This document shows positions 15,001 through 28,700 of a stretch of DNA of 64,000 nucleotides, one piece after another. The stretch comes from Lineus longissimus (lineage: Eukaryota > Nemertea > Pilidiophora > Heteronemertea > Lineidae). The notes under the pieces are model-generated. The model was not told the origin of the DNA and ran no database searches. It saw only the letters and a list, made by a program, of their open reading frames with translations. The stretch is taken from NCBI RefSeq assembly GCF_910592395.1, contig NC_088315.1, positions 15,857,808-15,921,807 on the forward strand, written 5' to 3'. Within the stretch, counting starts at the first letter, position 1, and every line of letters starts with the position of its first letter. A program made the translations under genes and the position numbers.

Positions 15001-18000
15001 TTCCCTCCATTGCCTTTCGCTCTTGGCTGCCCGATATGCTTCGCCCCTTAATACCAGCCCCATCAACGTCGGACATTGTTCTCTTCCAGGTGACCTTTGG
15101 GTGGCCATGTTTCCTATTTATTTTGGGAGTCCAATGTAGGACACTCTTGGGTGTGCTGCCCGGCTTAATCCAGAGTAATATCCGTAGTGATATTTCTTGT
15201 TGCTTACATGTGTTATGATGCAGCAGGGCACGAGATTAGCTCTTGCCGATGAGGCTTTCAGCGCTGGCTTAAATCCAACAGACTTGAACCTTTGACATTT
15301 CTATATTGTCATTTTCAGAGATCACCTGAAATGTCCAGGGTGTCAGGAAGTCAAGAACGATCCTGTCCAACTTCCGTGTAAACATTCCCTCTGCCGTGAC
15401 TGCCTCCAGGAGCAGTTTGAAGTTGACGACCGAATATGCCTGACCTGTAAAGCTGAAATACCGGAAGCGTTCAGTATACCAGTCCGGGCTAGTAATAGGT
15501 GAACAATTTTACTTTTGCTGGGCCACCTGACTGTATGTTGACATTTTTGAGCTTTTTTATGAGTGAAATGAAGTAATTATGTGAAAGAAATTTTGACCCC
15601 ACTGTACTGAGGCACAAACCCATTGCTGCAGCAGCATGCCCCTCACAAGGCCAGGCAGCCATGGACCTCTGTGTTCTGCGGGGATGAATCATTTGCTGCG
15701 GCAAGGACTAATGTGAACACTGATTGCGGCTGCAATATAACATTTGACTACTACAGCTGCAATATAACATTTGACTACTGCAGCTACAGCATACGGTTTA
15801 TTATCATTGTTACAAGTACTTAAAATACTATCACCTTAACTGCCCTGTCTGTCCCTTATGTATCAGTTCTAAATATGAATCTGTTAATAAAGCTCACAAA
15901 TTATTCCAGAATATGACCAGTAGGTGATGGATACACTTGTCCCCTTTCAGAGATGCTGACATTGCCTACAAAAAATACATCAATGCCAGTAACCAGTTCT
16001 TTATGGACATCATCTCTCAGCTGTGTTTTGCTGAGGACTTGCCTCCTCAGCAGGATGTCATAAAGATCCTTATTTCGTATGTCATCCACGAGCCACGGGA
16101 TCCGGATAGCAGCATACCTTCTAGCACAAAGCAGTTTACGGTGTATGATGAATGCATCGATGCAACTCCTGTACTCAGATCACTCCTGTTACAGCTACTC
16201 CTAAGATACAAGTAAGTCAAAGGGCGTTTTTTATTGGACACTAACCCCTAAGAGAAAAGCTGATATTCTTCCGTAGTCGAGCAACCTCACACACATGATG
16301 TCATTCAGATTTAGTCAGGGCATCCAGCGTAGAAGACAAATGGTATGATCATTTCCTACGTCATGGTGCAATGATTTCATGGTGTCACGCTACGCTAGTG
16401 ACCATTCCATTTAAATGTAATTTATTCGTTTCGGTGTCAATATTCTAAAATCAGTAAATGGGAAATCAAGACTTTTTACCCTGTCACATGGTCCTGACAT
16501 GTTCTTAAAAATGTTATCCTCCGGTCACACATGAAATGTGATATTAGAATTAGCCCTAAATTCTGTGTACTCATTTTCCTTGTATATATATATATTAGGT
16601 AAATTTATTGGATATAATATATCCAATAAATTTATTATTTTTTCACATATATTTCCATATACAGTGGAATGTCTTTCAGTGGACACTTTGGTAAGTGGGA
16701 GACCCTCTCTATTTAGGACATTGATTCTGGCCTGGAATCGGTCATGACCATTCAGTTTGACCTCTGAAATCAGGACTTCTCCCTATTTAGGACAGCATCT
16801 GTCAATCCTAAGAGTGTTCATAATAGAGAGGTTCCAATGATTATGCCGAGGCAAAATGAGCCACGTAAGGTGGCAGCCTGAAGGTAAGTGAGCATACTTA
16901 TGGACTTGAAGTTGTTTCGCAATCATATATAGCAACCATTTTATAATTCCAGCACTGATGATGTAAGAGAACACCTTCAGCTGTATTTCAACAAATCGCG
17001 GCAGTTTTTGAAGAATCAAGAACACGTTATTGAGTTGTCGCTATTGTGTGCACGGTGCTTCGAGGTAAACAAATCATTTGCTTCAAATTCTTTCTTAATT
17101 GGTTTCCAAAACATTACGGATAATACCAAAAGCAGGTCTTTCAAAGTACTTATTAACAGTTTGCACAGTCAAAAAATCTATTTCAAGTAATACGTTTTTG
17201 ATAACAGTTTTAAGACCACGAAAACAAAGCTGTGTGGCCTTATATGTAACTATCAATCCGCCTATTTTGATATCCTCAATCTTGTAGGATTCCTACCACA
17301 GTCACTGCAGCAGTGAGTCTCGAGGTGATGTCCTGGAGGAAAGGATAAGGATGGGGACAGAGCATCTTGAGTCCGCTTGCGACCATTTGGTAACTGAGGT
17401 ACTAGACATCACCAAAGTGGAGGCCATTGCTAAGACCAGGTTCGGTCTCGCGGTTGCGGCTGAGATGATGTATAGGATCCATGTTGTCGAGGAGGATGGG
17501 CATGATAGGGTTGCTGTTCAGAGATTGTGGGAGGTGGCAAGGAGAGTTCATAGCAACAGTCAGTCAAAATGGCCAAGGTGAGTGTTAAAGGGAGGCTATA
17601 GGCATTGACAAACCATGCTGTATCCCGGTAAGTAAAAGTTAGCTTTTGAAAACGCCTGATGTCAGCACTAACAGCAAACCCAATTCAATTATAGTTCAAA
17701 TCTCGACAAAATCAGTACACAGGGCATGCCACAAATCGACTGTATGCTGTATCAAAAGCGGCGTTAACACCATACAAAATGTGACCCGGCATATTTAATC
17801 AAGTTCAGAATTTGATCCAGATCAAATACCTTTTTCGTCCACATCATACTTTCTCGCCGTCAGGGTAAGCTCGTCATGGCACTATAAATAGCATCGGCAA
17901 TAGTTAAATGGCCGCAGGATTGACAGCAAATTGAAAGTGATGAAAAAGTGACATACAGCGTGGTTTGTGTTTACATATGTGTGATTCTAATCTCCACAAA

Positions 18001-21000
18001 AGATTCAAGATTAAAATAAGTTTATTCTACCGTAAATCATGTACTGATACATAATAGATACGTGAAGTGAAATAAAACTTGTTCAAATGCGAGATCTAAA
18101 CTATAGTGCAACCAAATACAATGTAAAATTCGTATATGATTACAGAGTATACCGGTATAATGAGGAAAGTTCCAACAAGCGCCATATGTAGCCGGGCTCG
18201 GTAAAAGTTATAACCCGGCTTTTTCTGTCCACACCATGCCCAGAGCCAGGCTAAATTTTGATCCAGGTCAAAAGGCGGGTCTGACCCTCCAATCGTCGCC
18301 GAGTTCAAATAGCCTGGCAATTGGCTGGCTATACTATCCCGAATCAAATTTTCAAAGGTGCAAATGCAAATAAGCCAGGCCAGACCCGGCATTTTCGGAT
18401 GGTGTAAACGCCACTTATGTACAGTGCAAAGATTTGTGAATGACCGAGATTGTATCGAGCAGTCATTAGCCGTGTGTGTATGACAGACATGTATCGTTGG
18501 ACTCGCACATGATATAATAAAGTTTTTGATAATTGTATATGCATAACAGATCACTGATCATTACTGTAGGAATAGGACGTACATGGTATGTATCTTGTTT
18601 GTATATTTTGAAGGAAATACAATTTCAGATTGTATTTACTGGGGGAAAATAGGTGGGTATTCAGCTCTGTTGGAAATTTAAAAAATTACAAATTTTCAAG
18701 CTTGTATTCTGTCTTTAAAGCCTTCTATTATAAAATGTCCATATGTTTCTCAATCCCGTTATTTTGAGTGGCTTCAACAACCCAGAGTGGTATCATTGCC
18801 AGATATCGTCCATGGCACAGATATGTTACTGCATGTCACAGCGCAAAATGTACAGAGTTTTGAGGAGAGAAAATAAGCTGCATGATGCACAAACATTGCA
18901 TCTTGTGAATGCAGTTTTTAGATTCAAGGGTTCTTTTCCAGGCTCTACTTAGTGAAACAACTGTGCAGGACTTACGGCATGGACTGTCTAAGCACGATAT
19001 CTCGGGTGCATTACCTTGAGTGGATACTACCAGACGAGGCCAAGTATAATCAGGTGAGCTTTAAACTTCGTGATGATAGTTTCTATCATCAGGCTGTGTT
19101 CTATAAGGGAGCAGCTGTAATTTATAACAATAATAAACTGTGTGCTGCTACGGTAGTCAAATGATATCCCACAGCTGCAATCAGTCCTTTGCGCTTGTCC
19201 TCGGCCGCATGAGCTTATCAAGTTGGAGTTGTCATTTATAAACTGAGACTTTTGTTATGGGCAAGATCTGCCTTGCAATGAGTGATGCCATTAAATCATT
19301 TGACGAGTTAAACATGAATGCATCAATTGAAGCCATCAGAACAACAAGGGTGTTTTAACAAGGGTGTTTTTATGATTTTTAAAACCAACAGCAGAAAATA
19401 ACAGCTGTTTTCACTTCTGTTTTTATTCTTGCATAAGTAATGAGTCGGAAACAATGTTGTTAACAAAAACATGAACAAAATATTTTTTTCTTCATATTTT
19501 ATGGTTTCTCACAAACTGCTCATCAAAATAGGGGATTAAGTCACCTAGAAAACACTTGTGTTTGCCGACTCTATCTCAGGTTGGTCACAGCGTGTTGTTG
19601 CAACACATTGCGAGAGAGCAACGTTATTATCATTTTGCGGGAAGACCGAAAGTATGTTGCCGTAAGGTCAGAAAAGTGCCAATGGTGACGAAGTCATTTT
19701 ACCGCAATGTGTCACTCGTGACACTCAACCTGGCATAGTGTCGGCGGACACAAGTGTGTTTAAGGATTGAATACAGTGCCCCTTTAACATTTCTGACCCA
19801 AATAATAGCCATTGACACAAAAATGCATGGGTTAACAGCTGCTTGGCCTAGCTGCAATACATCGCAGTGGATGCAGTGTTAATGATATATGGGGGTTAAG
19901 TCCATACCTGGATTAAACACCCCTGCAGTCTACTAAACAGAACATGCATGTATTTTGGGTCAATTTGATACATCTATGGCACTCATAGAAATCGCAGAAT
20001 GCCAGTTTACCGCTTCTCAAACAGACAAATCGATGAAAAACAGTAACATGTTACCTGCAAACAATCATGTTTGAAAAGTGGTCCGCCATTTTGAATTGGG
20101 ACTTCCAATGCAACAAGGGGGCTAAGTCCAGGGGTGGACCTAACCCCCTTTGCATACTGACATTTTTATGAAATAAAACATCATGGGGCCGAGGTAGGTC
20201 ACTGTAGATTATTATATACAGGTAGACCTCGTGCCTAGGCAGCCATATTTGTCACTAATTCATTTGTGCTGAAAATGTGACTTAGCACCCTTGTTGTTCT
20301 GATGGCTTCAATTGATGTCCACTATGAATTTATTCTACTTTTTAATGACATTTGACCAGGTCTATAGTACGCTCTTCAAGGCAGAATACCAGAACACCAT
20401 GAAGCTAATATCAGCATTTCTCATGATTCCTGACTGAGTAACAAGCTGTTTTATATTTTCAGAATGCTGCAGTTGATCGTCTCGTCTTGTATGGAAATCA
20501 CTACAAAAGATTACGGGATTGCGTGGTCAAGGTCACCCTGGGAGAACCCCTGCAGGACTTTGCCGCAGCATGTGAGGTATGTTTGAAAATAGTCATTTCA
20601 AATCGACATCAATCCAACTTTCATTGCATCCATTCTCCTAAACAAGTGAGTGGAGGGGAATTGTACAGTAATCCTTCAGTTGCTGATTTCTTGTGGTGCA
20701 TTGTAATTATCATATGAAAGGCCGCTGTGGTGTTGTGGCTGGGACTCTCAACTAGCGGACTGGAGGTTCCGGGTTCGATCCCACTGTCGGCCTGAGACTA
20801 TAGGCAGGTCTTTTTGTCTTGCTTGCCTCTCTGCACCCAGGTGCATAAATGGACACCAGTCAGAAATACTCAGATTGTAGCACTGGTTTAGCAGCTCATC
20901 TGAGGTCTACTGAAAGATTTCAGGACACCGGGGTTAAAGTGTAAATTACGGATGATTATAAACTAGACTATAAACCCAAAACTTAAACTTTTTGGCTCAC

Positions 21001-24000
21001 CGTTGGGGAGTCTATACAGCACCACAGTGTCCGGCATCCGTCGCCATCGTCCGTATCCTGTTTCAAAAACAGTGGCACGTTTCTTAACCGCTAAAGCTAT
21101 GAACTTGAAACTTTGTACACAGGACCATCCAGGTCAGGTGACCTTTGACAATAAATTTCAATCTGATCTGATTCTTAACTTGGTCACCAGGGGGCAAGTA
21201 GTGGAAACCTAAAAAGTGTGATATCTCTTTTATACGTGACTCGTTTTCAATAATGTAATTTATGGTAGGTTCTCCTAGTAAGGATACATCACATTATCAT
21301 ACAGGTTTTTGATTTGACCTTATTTTCAAGGTCACATAGGTCAAATGGTGCAAAGGTCTGTTTGAGTGTGTATTTTTTTTCCAGCAATTTTTTATCATTC
21401 TGAATCGTTTTGGACATTTTTCTTTGTATTCTATACTAGTTCTTTATCACTAGTATCAGTTAATAAGGAATAATTCGAGAAATTTGCAAGGAAATAATTT
21501 TTATTGCGATGAAACTTGCTTCTGCCAATTCTTCGGAAAAAAAATTGAAGACAAAAACTGGCAAAATTGAAGAGACTCAGAAAAATAAACAATTCATTGA
21601 TAATTATAACCTATATATCACTGTAAGGTAAAGATCAAGACCTTTCTGATGGTGCCCAGCAATTAGTGATAGGGGTAGTAGTTTTTGGCTCACCGTAGGG
21701 GAGTCTTTACAATACCGCAGTGTCCGTCGTCCGTCGTCGTCTGTCGTCGTCGTCGTCGTCCGTCGTCGTCGTCGTATCCTGTTTCAAAAACAGTGGCACG
21801 TTTCTTAACCGCTAAGCCTATGAACTTGTAACTTTGTACACAGGACTCCCTTGGTCAGATGACCTGTGACACTAAATTTCGGTCCGATCTGATTCTTAAT
21901 TTGGCCACCAGGGGGCCGAATGTAGATATCTAAAAAGTGTGATATCTCGCTTATTAATGACTTGTTTGGAATGAAATTTTTGTGGTAGGTACTCATAGCA
22001 AGGATACATCATATATCATACAGGTTTTTAATTTGACCTACTTTTCAAGGTCACAGAGGTCAAATGGCGTAAATTGGCTGTTTCAGTGTAACTATGGCAT
22101 GTTTTTCAACCTCCACAGCTATGAACTTGAAACTTAGTACATATAACCCCCTATACCAGATAACCTCTGGTGCTGAATTTCGGTCTGATCTGATTCTCAA
22201 CTTGGCCACCAGGGGGCCGAATGTGGATACCTAAAAAGTGTGATAATTCGCTTATCAATAACTTGTTTTCAATAAAACTTTCGTGGTGGGTACTCATAGC
22301 AAGGATACATCATATATCGTACGGGTTTTTAATTTGACCTACTTTTCAAGGTTGCAGAGGTCAAATGGCATAAATTGGCTGTTTCAGTGTAACTATGGCA
22401 CGTTTCTCAACCGCCACAGCTATGAACTTGAAACTTGGTACATATAACCCCCTATATCAGATAACCTCTTGTGCTGAATATCGGTCCGATCTGATTCTCA
22501 ATTTGGCCACCAGGGGGTCGAATGTGGATATCTAAAAAGTGTGATATCTCGCTTATTGATGACTTGTTTTCGATAAAACTTTTGTGGTAGGTACTCATAG
22601 CAAGGATACATCATATATCATATGGGTTTTTAATTTGACCTACTTGTCGAGGTCACAGAGGTCACAACGCAGACACAGATATGGCCGAAATTGCATGTTT
22701 TGTGTTTTTCGTGTTGTGGCAATCCAAAGGTCGTGAGTTCAAACCCCGGTCAGGGACGGCCAAAAATATTTTTTTATTTTATTATTTTTTATCTTTTCCC
22801 TTTTGTCTTTTCTGACTTGTATCTTACATTTTCTTGATTTTTGGCTCACCGTAGGGGAGTCTTATGTAATACCGCAGTGTCCGTCGTCCGTCGTCGTCGT
22901 CCGTCGTCGTATCCTATTTAAAAAACAGTGGCACGTTTCTTAACCGCTAGGGCTATGAACTTAAAACTTTGTACACAGCACCCCCTAGGTCAGGTGACCT
23001 CTGACACTGAATTTCGGTCTGATCTGATTCTCAACTTGGCCACCAGGGGGCCAAATGTCGATATCTAAAAAGTGTGATATCTCGCTTATTAGTGACTTGT
23101 TTTCGATGAAACTGGTGTTGTAGGTACTCATAGCAAATATACATCTTCTATCTTACGGGTTTTTAATTTGACCTACTTTTCAAGTTCACAGAGGTCATAT
23201 GGCGTAAATTGGCCGTTAGAGTGTAAACTATGGCACGTTTCTTAACCACTAAAGCTATGAACTTGAAACTTGGTACATATAACCCCCTATATCACATAGC
23301 CTCTGGTGCTGAATTTCAGTTTGATCTGATTCTCAACTTTGCCACCAGGGGGCCAAAAGTGGATATCTAAAAAGTGTGATATCTCGCTTATATAAAGTGA
23401 CTTGTTTTCGATAAAATTTTTATGGTAGGTACTCTTAGGAAGAATACATCACATGTCTTACGGGTTTTCAATTTGACCTACTTTTCAAGGTCACAGAGGT
23501 CATATGGCGTAAATTGGCCGTTGGAGTGTAAACTATGGCACGTTTCTTAACCAGTAAAGCTATGAACTTGAAACTTGGTGCATATAACCCCCTACATCAG
23601 ATAACCTTTGATGCCGAATTTTGGCCTGATCTGATTCTTTATTCGGCCACCAGGGGGCCATAATGGAAAAAGGAAGAAGTGCAATATCTTGCTTATTTGA
23701 GTGAATTGTTTTCGATAAAATTTTTATGGCAGGGACTTCTAGCAAGGATACACCACATGTCCTACGATTTTTGGATTTGACCTCCTTTTCTAGGTCACAG
23801 AGGTCAAATGGCGTAAATTGGCCATTAGAGTGTAACTATGGCACGTTTCTTAACTGCTGAAGCTATGAACTTGAAAGTTGGTACATGTAACCCCCTACAT
23901 CAGATAATCTCTGACACCGAATTTTGGCCTCATCTGATTCTTGATTTGGCCACCAGGGGGTCAAAACTGAAAAAGTAGGACGTGCAATATCTTGCTTATT

Positions 24001-25687
24001 AATGACTTTTTTTCGATGAATTTTTTATTGCAGGGACTCTTAGCAATCACATGATATTGATCTTGTTGATGTCATAGACAATTATTGGTTGGATCATAAA
24101 CTTATATATACTGCCCTGTCTTATTACTTGACATCAATACACATCTAAAAATCAATACACATCTAAAAAAAGTCTTCATGCCTGATTGTGTTCACCATAT
24201 TCACCTCTAAACTAAGCATGATCCTGCCTACTAAAAGATGTATACGGTGAGCACAATGGCCCCTGGCCGTTTCATTGTGCATTCATTTTAAAAATAAATT
24301 TCCGAAAAACTGATTTTTCCCGAAAATCGGTTAGGATCTGGAAGTTGTTGCGTCAAAATCGGCTAGGGCTGAAAGAGTAAACCAATAAAGCTATGAACTG
24401 TAAATTTAGTAGACATGACTCCCTACATCATATAACCTCTGAATTTCAGTTTGATCTGATTCTTAACTTGGCCACCAGGGGGCCGAAACTAAATAAGGGA
24501 AAAAGTGCAATATCTCGCTTAATAGTGACTTATTTTCAATGATATTATTATAGTAGGTACTAAGAGCAAGGATATATCATATATTTTACGGTTTTTGATT
24601 TGACTTAATTTTCAAGGTCACAGAGGTCAAACGGTATGAATTTGCTGTTTGAGTGTAACCATGGCATGTTTCTTGACCGCTAAAGCTAAGAACTTGAAGG
24701 TCAAATGTCGTAAATTGGTTTTTTGAATCTATTTATTGCACGCTTCTTAACCACTGAAGCTATGAACTTGAAATTTGGTACACATGACTCCCTGCATCAT
24801 GTAACCTCGGACACCGAATTTCGATCTGATTTGATTTTCGACTTGGCCACCAGGAGGCCAAAACTAAATGAAATGGCCAGGGCCATTGTGCTCACCTGTC
24901 GATATGAAAGGGAGAGTTTGAGGAAGAACTTGTCATTGTTAGGGGTTAATCATGCAATAGTTGTGGGATGGTGTGGTTTGTCTTGAAAAAGTGGAGTTAG
25001 TCGTATTGTTTTCCGCGTGCACATGTTACTGACGGTGGAATAAGTGAATCGTTATTTGTGGGAGAAGCTGAGAGATGTTTTCTGGCCAATTAAAACGAGT
25101 TTACATGTGTCTTAACTATTCGGTGACTATTGAAAATAAACAGCGCATTTACATTTTGTAAAACCTGCTGTCATTGGCCGAAATTTCAAATGAATGGGAT
25201 GTACCTGTGAAATTGCGTTTGATTACGCTATCTTGAAAGGAGTATTTATCCTCGGCTTGCGATTGGAGAGAATTGTTGAAAAATATGATACAGGAACAAT
25301 TGCAGCAAGGAATGCACAGTATAGAATATGATGTACTGAGTAACTAGGTAGCAGTTTGTATTAATTTTTGAGACAATATGAGCACTCGTGACACGTTTAC
25401 AAAAGTTAAAGCAACTATTTTTAGTGGATGTTTACCCAATGAGTAGCGTCTGGGACATTATAAGCCGTTAACATGAGTTTAAAAGCGCATAGTGTAACGA
25501 AAGGTTCCGGCTTGATGCTAATCTCCGATGACGGCAACCGCCATTTTGACGTATTCTCGAAACTTCGGGATCGTCAAATGGAATGGACATAACATAATTT
25601 CTGACACACACTGCTACAATTCATCATTTTATTAGCTCAGCTGACAAGCTGAGCTATTCATATGAGTAAATGGTAGAATGAATGTCC

Positions 25688-25730
<43 letters not shown>

Positions 25731-28700
25731 CGTTAAACAGGCACGTTTCAAAACTATGGCGGAGGGGCGATAGATTTTCCCTCTGAGGCGTTAAGACCCT
25801 TCAGGACTCCTGAATAGACCAAATGTGGGTCCGGCAGGATAAGCGGTTTGGCCACTAGGTGGCACCGAGCGAAATTTTCCAAAAACCTTTCCAGCAGCTG
25901 ATTTCTCCTAATTCTTTAAGTTGGGGATCATGAATCAAATCTAATCTTATAGAGCAAAGCTTTCTCTTTCATTACCAATAGGCGTAGTTCATGAATTTCC
26001 CACCAGGTGGTGTTACTGGCGCAATTTAGTGAGCACCCCCGAAGAAGAGCATTTTAAATTTCGCGCGAGTTATCCCACGTGCAGCGAACGTCACGTCTTG
26101 GAGTCTGTGCAGTTCAGACGTAAGGAGACCATGCTATGGAATAGATCGCGTTCTGTCAATTCGGAGGTAAGTTCTCATTAAATGCACAATTTCATAGGCG
26201 ATAATATTTGGCTGCTTGTGTTATTGCATGTTGATGACATTAGGGAAGGCTTGGATTGTTTAATTGGATATGATTCATTTGAAATAGTTCGTCGACGATC
26301 GTTGAAAAACGATCTGCGAAATGCAGCTTGGTCTGAGAAACGATGGCAAAGTCCGGCTTTAAATCATGGATTACTCAACAAATAACTCTTGTCACATAGC
26401 AGAACTAATGTGAATAAACAAGACAATAATAAACATCGTTCTGATATCATCGGGTAAGGTTGCCAATGTACATAAACAGTGTAATTGAGGATCGACTCCG
26501 GCGATTTGAAATGTCAACAAACAATAAATGCGATAGCTGATACACACTGACACATGCACACTGTACATAGCACAATGCTTCAAACGGGGCCGATTCATCA
26601 CTCTTATCACAATTCATTCTCAATGAACTTCCTTGATCATTCGGCCCTAGTGCCTTATCAGTTGTTGTTGGCCTTGTATTTTGATATAAAACTTGGCTAG
26701 CTTAGCTATCTATCAAAATTAAAATGTTATCTCCTCATCATGTTTTGCAGGAATGATCTGCACTACTGCAGCTGCATTTGAACATATTTGGTGACCACAT
26801 CACAGATGACCAAGAGAGAGGATCGAGCTATGACTTTGCACATCCCATCGACTTCGGTGTTCACCAGTGCAATCATCAGAAGAGCCAGTCAATTTTAGTA
26901 TTCAAGTATTTCATTCTGTAATACTTACCTCAAAATTGACTAAATAAAGAAAACCGCATGTGGCAGTTGGTTAAAAAAATCAAGTCTATCTGTTTAAAGT
27001 TTTTACTTGCTATCAACATTTCAATGGTGGCATTCTGCTAAAGTTTGTAAGAGTTTCACTTGACTTAAGCAGGGTGTACACTAGTAAAATATTAGCAACA
27101 TTTTACCAACATTTTTACAACAATTTTGCAACAAGCCCTTCAAGGCCCTGTGTACACTAGCAACAAAATTGCAACAAATTAGCAACATTTTTACAACATG
27201 TTGGTAAATTGTTGCAAACTTTTTAGTGGGAACAAAGGGAAATAGGTATTTTGGAGGGAAAATGGATGATTCCAAGGAGAGAAGATGTGTTTTGAGTGCT
27301 TCTGCAGCAATTTTAGCTGTCATTGTTGAGAGACGGAAGAGGCGGCGAAATAACCAAAGAGAATATGGACCAGGCCCTGGATCAAAATGAGGGTGGATCA
27401 TGGGGCATACCACTGCCTGTTAAAGGAGTTGCGGCTGACTGACAAGCCGTCATACAAAAACTTCCTGCAAATGGATGAAACTTCTAGAAAAGGTTTCATC
27501 ACCCTACGAAGCAAGACACTCACTTGAGAGTTGCTATACCTGCTTCTTGTTCAAGTCACATGACCTCAGGTAGATCACATGACGCAAATCCTATTTCTGA
27601 TTGGCTGAAGAGTTTGCAACATTTTTACAACATGCAACAAAGAATTGCATTGCATTTAATTTGCAACAATTTTACAACAATTTTACAACATGTTGTAAAT
27701 GTAAGACGCGTTTTGCTCTGTACACACTACGCAACATTTTTGCAACATTTGTTGCAACTGGAAATGTTGTAAAAATGTTGCTGATATTTTACTAGTGTAC
27801 ACAGGCCTTTAGGCAATAATAGAGTTGGGTAGAGCATTTTGTTAATGTTACCCTTTTAGTTAGGGAAACTGGTGCCTTCTGCATTAGGTGGACCCTACTT
27901 GCTCATTTGTCAGACCGGCCTCACACGTCGGCAGTAGAGTTTAAGGTCCAGTCTGCGAGATTTACCCATTTCTACCCAGCCAATAGCGGGTGATTGGGCT
28001 AGTCTCTCCATGTGATTCAATTCGCATGGATTCTTGTGTCCTGTGCTGAAAGGCTCCCTCCACAAGGGCAGACTACATCCGGTGGCACTAAAGTATGGAA
28101 GAAAGACAGAAGACGACCAATTTGCGAAAAGGATCATCATCATCATCATCATGGCAACAGCTGAGGATGAATCATGTTGCTGTGTGTAGAATTGATGGTC
28201 CAATATAGGTTGGTTATCTGTTTGCGCACACATTGCAAGGGTGGAGCTTGCTTGAAGTAGATTGCGCCAGTCTACTGTAATTCACTGTTACACATCCAGA
28301 AGCTAATATCCTTAGGCTTTGAGTCCTTAGTTTAGTAGAGTTTGACGAGTAATGTAATATATACGAACAACGCAGCAACAACTCAGCTGAGCGCCAGGCC
28401 CTTGGGCCTCTTGTTGTTCTTTAGCAGTATTATTACGCCACCCGTATTGGCAGGGCAGCTTGAACACAACTGCGCTTTGCATTGACCAATATTCCCCATT
28501 CCAAACCGAAGGACAATCCGACAAGTTTGTCATTTTACCTTCCAATCATAGTCTAAATTTTCTGAAACAATCGGCAATGAGAACAAACTAATAATTTTAA
28601 AACAATCACAAGAATGTAATCAACACATACCACCTGGTCTGAAGAGCGGATGATCGACTTATACCATTGATTGAAGGTGATTTAATTCCTTGTTCGTCTC

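Larger units (their letters stand above)
20995..24268 (+). repeat. Clustered array of about 300-bp related units with 'gctcaccg...cggtgagc' ends
   Basis: Units repeat 'ggcacgtttcttaaccgc', 'ctatgaacttgaaac', 'ggccaccagggggcc', 'gtgatatctcgcttatta' and 'gacctacttttcaaggtcac'. Three heads 'ggctcaccgtaggggagtct' (20995, 21689, 22842) each lead into a (CGT)n tract. One right terminus lies at 24246. The opposite ends are inverted, so this is a nest of DNA-transposon-like copies with internally amplified 300-bp modules. No protein is encoded. Confidence 0.85.

Noticed and set aside
18096-18554. 152-codon minus-strand ORF
   Set aside because: Crosses the end of the 660-bp TIR element and has no recognisable domain.
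27081-27413. 110-codon minus-strand ORF in the Harbinger-like element
   Set aside because: Overlaps reiterated terminal motifs; the transposase similarity is on the plus strand.
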